Source: Idiomarina aquatica (GTDB taxonomy: Bacteria; Pseudomonadota; Gammaproteobacteria; Enterobacterales; Alteromonadaceae). Taken from it: a DNA stretch of 64,000 nt. Of this stretch, positions 33,179-42,578 are shown in pieces. Where the stretch lies: NCBI RefSeq assembly GCF_004362895.1, contig NZ_SNXI01000004.1, positions 1-64,000 of the forward strand, in the 5' to 3' direction. The stretch's first letter is position 1. Each line of letters opens with the position of its first letter. A model generated the notes under the pieces. That model saw nothing but the letters and a program-made list of their open reading frames with translations, was not told the origin of the DNA and made no database searches. Both the position numbers and the translations under genes were made by a program.

Positions 33179-36163
33179 ATGCCGATCTGTTGCGTTAGCG
33201 CGTTTATGCGCTTAAGCCTCTTTATTATCATTGTTGTTGGTTTTTCCTGCAGTGCAGCGGCTAACCTTAACCTGTCGACCAAGGAATTTTCTCGCGTTGC
33301 GCAAAACATGGCAGCGCGCCAATCTTCGGTGTATCACATAACCTCAGACCATAATGGTCTACTGTGGCTGGCTACCGATACCGATGGCATTTTGCGGTAC
33401 GATGGAAAGCAATTTGTGCGTTGGACCGACAGTGTTTTGAATAATGTTCAGGCGGCCGACTTTTCGAAACTTCGAATTCATCAAGATACCATTTGGGCGG
33501 CGACCTGGGGGCATGGTTTGGTTGCCTGGAATTCCGCCAAGCAGTCGACGCGTCAGTTTAAAGCTGACAACGGCCAAGGACAGTTAAAAAACGATCGCGT
33601 ACAGACGCTGTTTTTAGATCGTCAGCAAAGACTATGGGTCGGAACCTTAAATGGCCTGCAGTATATGCAACCAGAGGTAACGACTAACCAAGCCGATGTA
33701 TTGCAATTTATCGACGATGAACATCCACTGAATGACCTCAGAATTTGGTGGATCACTGAATCCAAACACTGGATTTGGGTTGCCAGTTCGCAAGGCGTGT
33801 TCCGAATCGCTCAGGACTTATCAAGTTGTACACGCTATTACATTGACCCCGATAACGTTGGCGAAAACCGCACTAACGAAGTAAGAACCATCGAGCTCAT
33901 TGGTGAAACACTTTGGGCGGGCACTGACCATGGGCTGTATTATTTGCCAGAAAATGGGCAAGCCTTTAAGTCTGTTCAAGACAATGAGGGGGGGTCCGCT
34001 GTCAATTTACGGGTTAATGATTTGGTCGTTGAGACCAATCCGGACCATGAACCGACGTTATGGGTTGGCTCCGGTAACGGGTTATATCAGTTTGACTTGA
34101 CGCAAAAGACCTTTGTTAAACAAGGGGATGACTGGGCAGCGTTACAAAATATCGATGTGCGGTCGCTGCATTTGGACAACAACAATATTTTATGGATTGG
34201 CACCCGTGGTCAGGGCCTGTTTAAAGGGGTGACGGTTAATCAAAACTTTAAGGACTCGTTGGCAAGGAGTTCTCTGAATGTGGCAAGAGCTCCGATTCAA
34301 GCGGTTCACTATGCCAGTGATGATACGCTTTGGCTGGCCAATGATAAGGGCATTTTTAAACGGCCTACCAGTAATGGAAATTGGGATTTTTATCCGTTCC
34401 CGGAGAGGTTGGGTGTGCGTAAAGTTGATGTGCTTTATGCCGACCGTTTCGGTGATTTATGGATTGGTATCAATGAGGCGGTTATCAAAACGTCGAGTGA
34501 TGCGCCTGAGTTGGCTGCGGCACCCGCGATCAATCAACAGTTGGGACTTGAAGAGGCCACCATTACGGCCATTCATGAAATGAAAAATGGCGATATGCTG
34601 CTCGGTATTTGGGGGCGAGGTATTGCCCGTTACGATCGCAGTAGCGCAACGTTCTCATGGCAAACCCAGAATTTCGACCAACTGCGTGGTGACCAAGCCT
34701 ACTCCATTATTGATACTCAGGGTGCCGGCATTTACAGTGCAACCCGCTATTCTGGATTGCTGGATCTGTCAAATGAACAACGGGTAAAGGGTGAGTTTAA
34801 CAATTACACGCTCATTTGTGCGCATGCAATAGATTCAAACTCGATTTGGCTGTGCAGTGACAATGGTATCTGGAATTACTCGTTCAAAACGGGCGAGACA
34901 GGTCATTACACAAAGGCCGATGGGCTACCGTCTAATCGGGTGCTCGGTATGACCAATGACGACCATGGAAACCTATGGGTAATAACCCTCAGTGGCTTGG
35001 CCCGGCTTAATATTGAATCCGGTAAAGTGGTTACTCTGGGTAAGTCGGATGGGCTGGCGATGTCGAACTTTTTAGAGCATGCTATTGACAGCTCAAGTGA
35101 TGGTGAAATCACCGCCGGTAGCCTGGAAGGCGCACTCAGTTTCAACCCGGCTAAACTTAATATCGCAGAGATTGCGCCTAATGTCGCATTAACTTCCGTT
35201 ATTCTGGATAACCAAGACGTTACGCGAAAATTTGCATTAACCGCGAATGAACTAAAGCTACCGGCCAATTTTCAAAGCTTAAAGTTATCGTTTAGTGTGA
35301 CAGATTTTAGAGTGCCGGAAAATAATGCGATTCGGTATCGGTTATCCGGTGTTACTGACAGTTGGAGTAACTGGATGCCTAACCTATCGCTGTACTTAAG
35401 TTCGTTAGCACCGGGCACCTATTCGCTACTGGTTGAAGGCAGAAACAGTCAGGGCACTGAGAGTAACGAGCCATTGCAGCTAATGATTACTGTCGATGCG
35501 CCCTGGTGGTACAGTTTCTGGACGGTATTTTTCGGCATTAGTGGAATTGTTTTACTCATTTACGCCATTGTGCGGGCGAGAACCAAAAGCCTCGAACGTG
35601 TTAATCAAAAGTTGCAAGAGCAGATAGCGTTGCACACCCGTGAATTAAAAGTTGCAAATAGAAAGTTGCAGACTTTATCTGAAACCGACGCCTTGACCGG
35701 GCTGCTTAATCGACGAGGCTTTGAAAGCCATTTTAACCGCTTGCTTAGTGATTACCGAGACACTCGAAGCGCTATTAGTGTGTTACTGATTGATGTTGAC
35801 CATTTTAAACAGTTCAATGATGATTACGGCCATGAGCTTGGCGATATTGCTTTGAAGGTGGTAGGTGACAGCCTTGCAACGTGTTTCAGAGAGTTCGATA
35901 TTGTTGCCCGCTGGGGCGGAGAAGAGTTTACGGTAGCGTTACCGGGGCTTGCGCTTGAAGAGGCTAAAGAAGTTGCTGAGCGCGTGCGGGAAAGCATTTC
36001 AAAGCAAGGTGTCGAGACTGACGGCAAACGTTTAACGTTAACGGTGACTATTGGGGTGAGCTGTTATTTCGCTCAAACGGCTGAATTGCAAACCTGGCTA
36101 AATAGTGCGGATGAAGCGTTATATGCGGGCAAACGCCAGGGTAGAGATCGGGTGGTAGGTTGA
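33179..36163 (+). CDS. Diguanylate cyclase with periplasmic two-component-regulator-type propeller sensor
   Basis: Signalling protein of 994 residues: N-terminal signal sequence, about 650 residues of repeated Reg_prop blades (LWVGTLNGLQ, LWAGTDHGLY, LWIGTRGQGLF and similar), a Y_Y_Y domain (about 685-772), a membrane helix (about 778-799), a short coiled coil and a GGDEF domain. The active site GGEEF starts at 913, a functional variant. The product-inhibition I-site RxxD is present (R904, D907). It should make c-di-GMP in response to a periplasmic cue, perhaps a polysaccharide as in the related hybrid two-component sensors. Another ATG at 33206 is possible. Confidence 0.88.
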   Translation: MPICCVSAFMRLSLFIIIVVGFSCSAAANLNLSTKEFSRVAQNMAARQSSVYHITSDHNGLLWLATDTDGILRYDGKQFVRWTDSVLNNVQAADFSKLRIHQDTIWAATWGHGLVAWNSAKQSTRQFKADNGQGQLKNDRVQTLFLDRQQRLWVGTLNGLQYMQPEVTTNQADVLQFIDDEHPLNDLRIWWITESKHWIWVASSQGVFRIAQDLSSCTRYYIDPDNVGENRTNEVRTIELIGETLWAGTDHGLYYLPENGQAFKSVQDNEGGSAVNLRVNDLVVETNPDHEPTLWVGSGNGLYQFDLTQKTFVKQGDDWAALQNIDVRSLHLDNNNILWIGTRGQGLFKGVTVNQNFKDSLARSSLNVARAPIQAVHYASDDTLWLANDKGIFKRPTSNGNWDFYPFPERLGVRKVDVLYADRFGDLWIGINEAVIKTSSDAPELAAAPAINQQLGLEEATITAIHEMKNGDMLLGIWGRGIARYDRSSATFSWQTQNFDQLRGDQAYSIIDTQGAGIYSATRYSGLLDLSNEQRVKGEFNNYTLICAHAIDSNSIWLCSDNGIWNYSFKTGETGHYTKADGLPSNRVLGMTNDDHGNLWVITLSGLARLNIESGKVVTLGKSDGLAMSNFLEHAIDSSSDGEITAGSLEGALSFNPAKLNIAEIAPNVALTSVILDNQDVTRKFALTANELKLPANFQSLKLSFSVTDFRVPENNAIRYRLSGVTDSWSNWMPNLSLYLSSLAPGTYSLLVEGRNSQGTESNEPLQLMITVDAPWWYSFWTVFFGISGIVLLIYAIVRARTKSLERVNQKLQEQIALHTRELKVANRKLQTLSETDALTGLLNRRGFESHFNRLLSDYRDTRSAISVLLIDVDHFKQFNDDYGHELGDIALKVVGDSLATCFREFDIVARWGGEEFTVALPGLALEEAKEVAERVRESISKQGVETDGKRLTLTVTIGVSCYFAQTAELQTWLNSADEALYAGKRQGRDRVVG

Positions 36164-36213
36164 GGCCGCTTCCGCGGTTGCGCTTGCCCGCGGCTCTCTA
36201 TACCGACGGGGCG

Positions 36214-37020
36214 TTACGCCGGCGAACCGGAATGGAACTTAAAATCCGCATCGGGAGATTGAATCAAATCGCGTTCGATCTCGCCGAAAAATGCGATGCG
36301 GTCTGAGATATTGTCATCGGCGATTTGCTCGGCCAGGGTCAGGTAATCCTGATAATGGCGGGCCTCGGAACGTAATAACGAGATATAAAACTGGCCTAAG
36401 CGCTCGTCAACGTGCGGTGCGATGGCGGCAAAACGTTCGCATGAGCGTGCTTCGATATAAGCGCCGCAAATTAACTTATCGATAAGTGCCGCCGGTTCGT
36501 AGGTTCGCACATGGGTTAGCAACCCACGTGCATAGCGGCTGGAGGTTAGCTTGTCGTACTCAATGCCGAGCTCCTGTGCAATCTCCAGTACCTGATAAAA
36601 ATGATGCAGCTCTTCCTTTATCAACAACACCATTTTGTCGATCAGTTCCTGACTGTAAGGCCGCTCTGACTTAGGTACCATGCGCTTATTCAACTTATTA
36701 TGCTTGCCCAGCTCGCGCCAGTTACCGACCAACCGGTAGGTGTAATCTTCATACGGCTTTAACCAGGCCAGCAACGCGTTGCCGCTTTCTTCATCAACCG
36801 CGTAGCGGCGGATTAGCAACATGGCGCTCTGGGCGGCTTTTAACTCGCAAACCATGTGATCACGCAATAGCACCGGCAGGTTCTCCGGCTTTGTGGCTTG
36901 CTCCAGCCAGGCGTTGGGCGTGTGACACTGCAAAAACTTGTTAATGGGTTGCAGTAAGTGTTCGATTTCGCTGGCAGATTGCGTTTCTGTTGGTTCTGAT
37001 TTAGAGGCTACAGCTGTCAT
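36214..37020 (-). CDS. miaE: tRNA-(ms2io6A37) hydroxylase MiaE
   Basis: Diiron monooxygenase of 268 residues that hydroxylates ms2i6A at position 37 of tRNAs reading UNN codons. Helical ferritin-like fold, with likely metal ligands in LIKEELHHFYQVLE, YIEARSCERFAAIAPH and LRSEARHYQDYL. Length and motifs match MiaE. Stands alone, divergent from yohC. Confidence 0.92.
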   Translation of the reverse strand: MTAVASKSEPTETQSASEIEHLLQPINKFLQCHTPNAWLEQATKPENLPVLLRDHMVCELKAAQSAMLLIRRYAVDEESGNALLAWLKPYEDYTYRLVGNWRELGKHNKLNKRMVPKSERPYSQELIDKMVLLIKEELHHFYQVLEIAQELGIEYDKLTSSRYARGLLTHVRTYEPAALIDKLICGAYIEARSCERFAAIAPHVDERLGQFYISLLRSEARHYQDYLTLAEQIADDNISDRIAFFGEIERDLIQSPDADFKFHSGSPA

Positions 37021-37151
37021 TTATGCGTCTGGTGTTGGCGAATAATAACGCTATTTTACGCCACTTGGGACGAAAACTGAATGCGAGATAATCCATTACT
37101 GACATTTGTCAGTATTGTTAATAAATCGTTGGGATTGTTAACAAAAATCGC

Positions 37152-37180
37152 TTGACAGGCTAAAAAATGTTCTCAATAGT
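37152..37180 (+). promoter_or_regulatory. Sigma-70 promoter of yohC
   Basis: A perfect -35 TTGACA (37152-37157), a 17-bp spacer and -10 AATAGT (37175-37180, four of six). Transcription would start near 37187, leaving a leader of about 120 nt before yohC. Confidence 0.65.
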
Positions 37181-37228
37181 AGGGGTAAGGTGAAGTTTTA
37201 CGCAAGTTCACATTTTAACAATAAGAAG

Positions 37229-37289
37229 CCGTTTTAAACGGACAGGTGCGAAAGCACACTTTAGGGAACAACAAGGGCGGCAGAGCCGC
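37229..37289 (+). promoter_or_regulatory. Three consecutive hairpins in the yohC leader
   Basis: Between promoter and gene lie CCGTTT/AAACGG (37229-37241), GTGC-GAAA-GCAC with a GNRA tetraloop (37246-37257) and GCGGC-AGA-GCCGC (37277-37289). I do not recognise a known riboswitch class. Serial hairpins with a GNRA loop suggest a structured leader RNA, but function is unproven. Confidence 0.45.
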
Positions 37290-37309
37290 GTTATATGGGG
37301 TAGTCAATT

Positions 37310-37909
37310 ATGATTCTGAATCACATATGGGGTTTATACGCACATCCGATGGATGAGTGGAAAACCATTGACGCAAAACGCGAAAGTATCGTCAATTCGT
37401 TAACGCATATACTATTTGTCGCATTATTACCGTGTGCCGCAGCTTATTACGCGTCGGCTCACATTGGTTGGAGCGTTGGTGCACGCGAGTCAATCTTCTT
37501 AACCGAGGGGAGCGGCGTGATGTTGGGCGTTGCAATGTACGCAGGTATCATCGCCGCCACATTCGCGTTAGCTTATTTGGTCTACTGGATGGCGAAGACC
37601 TTTGGCGCCGATCCAAGTTTTACCCAGTCGCTGGAACTGGCAGCTTATACAGCAACTCCGGTTATTATGTCAGGTGTTGCGGCACTTTATCCTGAACTAT
37701 GGTTTGTGTCGTTGATTTTCCTGGCGGGTGTCGCCTACTCAGTTTACCTGCTGTATGCGGGGATTCCGGTCATTATGCACATTCCGGAAGAGCGCGGCTT
37801 TTTATATGCCAGCTCAGTCGTTACTGCCGGCCTTATCCTGATGGTAATCCTAATGGTAACAACAGCCATTTTATGGACTAATGGCTTCGGCCCAACCTTC
37901 ATGTCATAA
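37310..37909 (+). CDS. yohC: YohC/Yip1 family inner-membrane protein
   Basis: Membrane protein of 199 residues with about five helices. It begins with the family signature HIWGLYAHPMDEWKTI and resembles E. coli YohC along its length, including YTATPVIMSGVAALYPELW and LLYAGIPVIMHI. Function unknown. It is preceded by an unusually long leader with a good promoter and three hairpins, and followed by a repeat region. Confidence 0.85.
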   Translation: MILNHIWGLYAHPMDEWKTIDAKRESIVNSLTHILFVALLPCAAAYYASAHIGWSVGARESIFLTEGSGVMLGVAMYAGIIAATFALAYLVYWMAKTFGADPSFTQSLELAAYTATPVIMSGVAALYPELWFVSLIFLAGVAYSVYLLYAGIPVIMHIPEERGFLYASSVVTAGLILMVILMVTTAILWTNGFGPTFMS

Positions 37910-37920
37910 AGCACACCAAC

Positions 37921-38024
37921 GCCTTCGGCACCCAAACCGTGCCGAGGGCCCCTAAACCGCGAGACGCAGTCGAGCCTAAACCGTGCCGAGGGCCCCTAAA
38001 CCGCGAGACGCAGTCGAGCCTACA
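37921..38024. repeat. Tandem 44-bp repeats with hairpin between yohC and lpxH
   Basis: Units 37937-37980 and 37981-38024 are identical except for one base near the end (TAAA versus TACA). Each contains CCGTGCCGAGGGCCCC and CGCGAGACGCAGTCGAGCC. Just before, GCCTTCGGCAC (37921-37931) pairs with GTGCCGAGGGC (37939-37949). They fill the gap between the two convergent genes. Confidence 0.85.
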
Positions 38025-38037
38025 CCGCGCGTAGCGC

Positions 38038-38760
38038 CTAGACCAAGTAAACCCCCGCATATCCCCGTGTATTCAAAACCCGCTGGGCATCATACCAATC
38101 CCCTAATACGACGCGTTCAGCCTGCTTGCCGTTAACACAAAACGAATGGATCGCAGCACGATGCGTATGGCCGTGAATAAGCCGTTGCACGTTATGTTTT
38201 TGCATTACCGAGATAACCGCAGGATGCTGCACATCCATTTGGCGCAACCGTTGCGGCGTTAGGTTGGGGCGTTTAGAGGCTGAACCGGCACGCAGTTTAC
38301 GGGCAATACGCATCCGCAAGGCCAACGGTAAGTGACGTAAAATAAACTTGCTAATGGGGTGCTGAATGATAGCGCGGTAGCGCAGGTAGTCGGTATCGTC
38401 TGTGCAGAGTGTGTCGCCATGCATTAATAGCGTGCGCTCGCCGTTAAGGTTAATAACGGTCTCGTCCGGCAGCAGGGTTAAGCCCACGTCCGCCGCAAAG
38501 CGCTCACCCAGCATAAAGTCACGATTGCCCGGCATAAAGTAAAGCGCTACACCGGCATCGCTTAGCGCGCGCAGCAGCGACTTGATTTGCCTGGCAAAGT
38601 CGCTGGGGTCATCGTCACCCAGCCAGGCGTCGAACAAGTCGCCGAGAATATAAAGCGCATCCAGAGTATGATGCTGCTGCTGACAAAAGTCGCTGAACGC
38701 GGCCGTGATATCGGGCCGCGCCGGCGATAAGTGAAGATCAGCAATAAACGCAGTCGTCAT
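38038..38760 (-). CDS. lpxH: UDP-2,3-diacylglucosamine diphosphatase LpxH
   Basis: Calcineurin-like phosphoesterase of 240 residues that makes lipid X in lipid A synthesis. Metal motifs are in order: FIADLHLS (D8, H10), GDLFDAWLGDDD, GNRDFMLG, MHGD and HGHTHR. It starts 10 bp after ppiB in the same direction; ppiB-lpxH with cysS nearby is common in gammaproteobacteria. Confidence 0.95.
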   Translation of the reverse strand: MTTAFIADLHLSPARPDITAAFSDFCQQQHHTLDALYILGDLFDAWLGDDDPSDFARQIKSLLRALSDAGVALYFMPGNRDFMLGERFAADVGLTLLPDETVINLNGERTLLMHGDTLCTDDTDYLRYRAIIQHPISKFILRHLPLALRMRIARKLRAGSASKRPNLTPQRLRQMDVQHPAVISVMQKHNVQRLIHGHTHRAAIHSFCVNGKQAERVVLGDWYDAQRVLNTRGYAGVYLV

Positions 38761-38770
38761 AGCTGCACGT

Positions 38771-39268
38771 TTAGTCGTTGATGGTCACTTTTTGAATGAT
38801 CACGTCGTCGACTGGCACATCCTGATGAAAGCCTGCTGAACCGGTTTTAACGTCTTTGATTTGATTAACCACGTCCATACCGTCAACCACTTCGGCGAAT
38901 ACGCAGTAACCGTAGCCGTTCGGGGTTTCGTTCTGGAAGTTCAAAAAGCTGTTGTCATTCACATTGATAAAGAATTGTGATGATGCCGAATGCGGATCCG
39001 GTGTACGCGCCATCGCCACGGTACCAACCGTGTTCGGCTTAGCGGTTTTTGCTTCGTTTTCGATAGTGTCGCGGGTTTCTTTTTGCTTCATCCCCGGCTC
39101 AAAGCCACCACCTTGTACCATAAAGCCATCAATCACGCGGTGGAACAGCGTATTGCTGTAAAAACCGTCGCGCGCATACTTTAAAAAGTTTTCTACCGTA
39201 TTCGGGGCGGTATCTTGATGCATTTCCAGGGTGATGTCACCGTGGTTTGTGTGTAATACAACCTGCAT
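38771..39268 (-). CDS. ppiB: Cytoplasmic peptidyl-prolyl cis-trans isomerase B
   Basis: Cyclophilin of 165 residues without a signal peptide. The family core is visible: [20 protein letters not shown] with catalytic Arg, ASSQFFIN, and the substrate-pocket region [15 protein letters not shown]. Divergent from cysS. Confidence 0.95.
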   Translation of the reverse strand: MQVVLHTNHGDITLEMHQDTAPNTVENFLKYARDGFYSNTLFHRVIDGFMVQGGGFEPGMKQKETRDTIENEAKTAKPNTVGTVAMARTPDPHSASSQFFINVNDNSFLNFQNETPNGYGYCVFAEVVDGMDVVNQIKDVKTGSAGFHQDVPVDDVIIQKVTIND

Positions 39269-39391
39269 ATTGGTATCCTGTAACTAATGATTAAACCGGC
39301 GCTAGTGTACCAGAGCGTTACGTTCAGTGGTATCATTAGTGTTTTGCAAAAACATCAATCTTCACGCTAAAACTAAAGGAAGCACAGCATT

Positions 39392-40771
39392 ATGGCACTG
39401 ACACTGTTTAATACCCTAACGCGCGAAAAGCAGACGTTTACGCCGATCGAACCCGGCAAAGTGGGTATGTACGTGTGCGGTGTCACCACCTATGACTTCT
39501 GTCACATTGGCCATGCCCGCACTTATGTAGCGTTTGATATTGTCGTGCGCTATCTGCGCAAAATCGGCTATGACGTGACCTATGTGCGCAATATTACCGA
39601 CCTGGACGACAAAATTATTAAACGTGCAGCGGAAAACGGCGAAGATTTTAGTGCGGTTACCGAGCGTTTTATCGGCGAAATGCATAAAGACTTCGATGCG
39701 CTTAACCTGGTGCGCCCGGATATCGAACCGCGTGTGACCGGTCACATGGGTCAAATTATTGCCATGATTGAGCGGCTTATTGCCAATGACAACGCCTACG
39801 TTGTCAGTAACGGCGATGTGCTGTTCGATGTGTCTACCTTCACTGATTATGGCAAGTTAAGCCGTCAGGACCTGACGCAATTACAGGCAGGCGCGCGGGT
39901 GGATGTCGATGAGGCAAAAACTGACCCGTTAGATTTTGTGCTGTGGAAGAAAGCCAAAGCCGGCGAACCGAGCTGGCCATCGCCGTGGGGCGAGGGGCGG
40001 CCGGGCTGGCATATTGAATGCTCGGCAATGAACAAAGAGCACCTGGGCGAGACATTTGATATTCATGGCGGCGGCTCGGATTTAACCTTTCCGCATCACG
40101 AAAACGAAATTGCGCAAAGTTGCTGTGCTAACCACTCGGATTACGTTAATTACTGGATGCACAGCGGTATGGTGCAGGTTGATGACGTCAAAATGTCTAA
40201 ATCGCTGGGTAACTTTTTTACCATTCGCGACGTGTTAAACAGCTATGACGCCGAGACCGTGCGTTATTTCCTGTTATCCAGTCATTATCGTTCGCAGTTA
40301 AATTATACCCAGGACAATCTGGAACAGGCGCATGCCGCGCTGGAACGGTTGTATACCGCCTTACGTGGCATTGAACCGGTGACTGCTGAAGAGACCTTAC
40401 GAGCACCCTACTGGCAGGCTTTCAGTGACGCGATGAATGATGATTTTAATGCGCCCGAAGCCATGAGCGTGTTGTTTGATATCGCGCGCGAAATGAACCG
40501 TGTGCGCGATACCGACACCGACAAAGCAGCGCAGCTGGCAACCGTATTGCAAGAGCTGGCTGAGGTACTGGGGTTATTGCAACAACAGCCCGAACAGTTT
40601 TTACAGGGCGACAACGATGATGTGGCGTTGATCGAGTCGCTGATTGCCAAACGTAATAACGCCAGAGCAGAAAAAGATTGGGCGGCCGCCGATGCCGCGC
40701 GGGACGAACTGACCGCGATGGGCATTGTGCTGGAAGATGGTCCCGGTGGGACCCAATGGCGCCGCAGCTAA
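39392..40771 (+). CDS. cysS: Cysteinyl-tRNA synthetase
   Basis: Class I aminoacyl-tRNA synthetase of 459 residues. HIGH is at 38-41 and KMSKS at about residue 268 ([12 protein letters not shown]). Zinc ligands include C29 (YVCGVTTYD) and the cysteine of WHIECSAM. Followed 18 bp later by the M17 peptidase gene. Confidence 0.97.
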   Translation: MALTLFNTLTREKQTFTPIEPGKVGMYVCGVTTYDFCHIGHARTYVAFDIVVRYLRKIGYDVTYVRNITDLDDKIIKRAAENGEDFSAVTERFIGEMHKDFDALNLVRPDIEPRVTGHMGQIIAMIERLIANDNAYVVSNGDVLFDVSTFTDYGKLSRQDLTQLQAGARVDVDEAKTDPLDFVLWKKAKAGEPSWPSPWGEGRPGWHIECSAMNKEHLGETFDIHGGGSDLTFPHHENEIAQSCCANHSDYVNYWMHSGMVQVDDVKMSKSLGNFFTIRDVLNSYDAETVRYFLLSSHYRSQLNYTQDNLEQAHAALERLYTALRGIEPVTAEETLRAPYWQAFSDAMNDDFNAPEAMSVLFDIAREMNRVRDTDTDKAAQLATVLQELAEVLGLLQQQPEQFLQGDNDDVALIESLIAKRNNARAEKDWAAADAARDELTAMGIVLEDGPGGTQWRRS

Positions 40772-40789
40772 CAGGAGGCAGATTTAATT

Positions 40790-42334
40790 ATGGCATTTGC
40801 ACAACTACATTGTGTTGAGTCTTTGACTCAGGCAAAAGAAAACGAACAAACCGACGCACTGATTGTGATGGGTCCATTTGACCGGGTTGAAGACACTGAG
40901 CTGAGCGAAGCTATTCGTGCGGCGCAACAGAGCGACCAGCGTGTGGGTAAAGAGACCTTGTTGTTATTGCAGACTGACGTGCCGGGTAACCGGTTGGTGG
41001 TTGCGCCAACCGGACCGCTGAATCGTGATTATGACGATGTACGACAAATTTTTGATGCCGCAGCCAAGGCCGCGAAAATAGCGCAGGACGCCGGTGCACG
41101 CCATCCGGTATTGATGTTAAATGCGGTTGATACCCAGGACGAACGGTATCAGCAAGCGTACCTTGCCGCCTATCTGGGTTTTTGCCAGGCACTGTATCAG
41201 CCGTTAGAGGCGCGCGAAGCCCATGGCGAGGACGAGATTGAGCCGACTAAAGCGGTAACCCTGGTGGGTGCGCTGAATGCCGATTGGGCAATGGCGGTTG
41301 AGGCCGGTAAACGGGTAGCGCGTGATTTAGCCGGTACCGAACCTGAGCGGATGGCACCACCACGGTTTGCGGAATATTGCCGTCAGGCGTTTGCGCATAC
41401 ACCAGTAAAAGTAACAGTGATTGACGATTATCAGCAGTTACAGCACGAATATCCATTGGCGGCGGCCGTTGGTCGTGCATCGATCGAGGTCGAACGCCAT
41501 CGTCCCTGCGTTATTCGATTAGAATACAAAGGCGCGAACCCTGAACGCACGGTGATGTTTGCCGGTAAGGGTATTGTTTACGATACCGGTGGCGCTGACC
41601 TTAAGGTGGGCGGCCACATGGCAGGCATGAGCCGTGACAAGGGCGGCGCCGCTGCGGTTGCTGGTTTTGTGAAAACGGTTGCAGAAGTGCAGCCGGATAA
41701 TATTAACGTGATTGCGGAAATTGCCGCGGTACGCAACAGCATTGGCTCTGACGCCTTTGTCGCCGACGAAATTATTACCGGCCACAGCGGTAAACGAGTG
41801 CGCATTGGTAATACCGATGCCGAAGGGCGTCTGGCCATGGCTGACCTGTTGTCGCATCTGCGTGAAGAAGCCGCCGCCAGTGAAGTGCCGTGCGACTTAT
41901 ACACGGTAGCGACGTTGACAGGACACGCGGCGCTGTCCAAAGGTCCCTATTCGGCGTTAGTACCTAATGGTGCGGCACGCAAAGCACAGGTAGCCCAGCA
42001 GTTGTTTGAGCAGGGCGAAGTATTCGGCGATCCGGCTGAGATCTCCTGGTCACGCCGCGAAGACTTTGATTTTGTTAAAGGGCGCACGTTGTGTGATGAC
42101 TTGCTGTCGTCAAACAATGGCCCGTCGGCAACAACCGCGCGCGGACACCAGTTCCCAATGGCGTTTTTAGTCGGCGTATCGGGTCTGGATGCTCACGGTA
42201 TTGATAGTGACAAACCACTGAACTACGTGCATGTGGACATCGCCGGCAGCGGTGTTGAAGGCGGTGACTGGCAACACGGCAAGCCAACGGCAGCACCGGT
42301 AACGATGCTGGCAGGGCACTACCTGCGGAAATAA
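40790..42334 (+). CDS. M17 family leucyl aminopeptidase-like protein
   Basis: Cytosolic aminopeptidase of 514 residues. The M17 signature NTDAEGRL is present, and the first metal-site region reads GKGIVYDTGGADLKVGGHMAGM, with Lys, Asp and the GM end kept. The N-terminal domain is unlike standard PepA, so it belongs to a divergent M17 branch. AGGAGG is a strong ribosome site. Probably cotranscribed with cysS. A hairpin array begins 1 bp after the stop. Confidence 0.85.
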   Translation: MAFAQLHCVESLTQAKENEQTDALIVMGPFDRVEDTELSEAIRAAQQSDQRVGKETLLLLQTDVPGNRLVVAPTGPLNRDYDDVRQIFDAAAKAAKIAQDAGARHPVLMLNAVDTQDERYQQAYLAAYLGFCQALYQPLEAREAHGEDEIEPTKAVTLVGALNADWAMAVEAGKRVARDLAGTEPERMAPPRFAEYCRQAFAHTPVKVTVIDDYQQLQHEYPLAAAVGRASIEVERHRPCVIRLEYKGANPERTVMFAGKGIVYDTGGADLKVGGHMAGMSRDKGGAAAVAGFVKTVAEVQPDNINVIAEIAAVRNSIGSDAFVADEIITGHSGKRVRIGNTDAEGRLAMADLLSHLREEAAASEVPCDLYTVATLTGHAALSKGPYSALVPNGAARKAQVAQQLFEQGEVFGDPAEISWSRREDFDFVKGRTLCDDLLSSNNGPSATTARGHQFPMAFLVGVSGLDAHGIDSDKPLNYVHVDIAGSGVEGGDWQHGKPTAAPVTMLAGHYLRK

Positions 42335-42335
42335 C

Positions 42336-42514
42336 GGCTTTTTGCGCCTTCGGCGCGGCCGTTTGTGCCTACGGCACGGCTGTTTTTAGCGTGCCTTCGG
42401 CCGCTAAGGCTGTTTGCCTGACGGCGGTAAAAGCCGTGCGTAGCACAAACAGCCGCAACGAGCGCAGCGATGTTGCAAACAGCCGTCGCGAAGCGACAAA
42501 AAGCCGGCCGAAGG
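42336..42514. repeat. Left hairpin array flanking olsF
   Basis: Eight short palindromes joined by 8-nt spacers. Hairpins include GCGCC-TTC-GGCGC, GTGCC-TAC-GGCAC, a larger TTAGCG...CGCTAA, GTGC-GTA-GCAC, GCAAC...GTTGC, GTCGC-GAA-GCGAC and GGCC-GAA-GGCC. Spacers are GGCTTTTT, GGCCGTTT or GGCTGTTT in the first half and AAACAGCC or AAAAAGCC in the second, so the two halves are complementary. Positions 42378-42484 reappear inverted at 44348-44454. Confidence 0.9.
42378..42484 (+). repeat. 107-bp inverted repeat, left arm
   Basis: Aligned by eye, the reverse complement of this segment matches 44348-44454 over the full 107 bp with two mismatches. The arm consists of whole hairpin modules, starting and ending in a GGCTGTTT/AAACAGCC spacer. 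About 1.86 kb lies between the arms, containing olsF. Confidence 0.9.
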
Positions 42515-42578
42515 CCATTCATCTTAGTGTCATAAAATCGGCTTAGGCTGTTCTTATCGCAACGATGAGGACAGCCCC

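Noticed and set aside
37229-37289. Known riboswitch (c-di-GMP, fluoride, guanidine, glutamine)
   Set aside because: The hairpins lack the conserved unpaired bases of these classes as far as I can recall them; I leave it as an unnamed structured leader.
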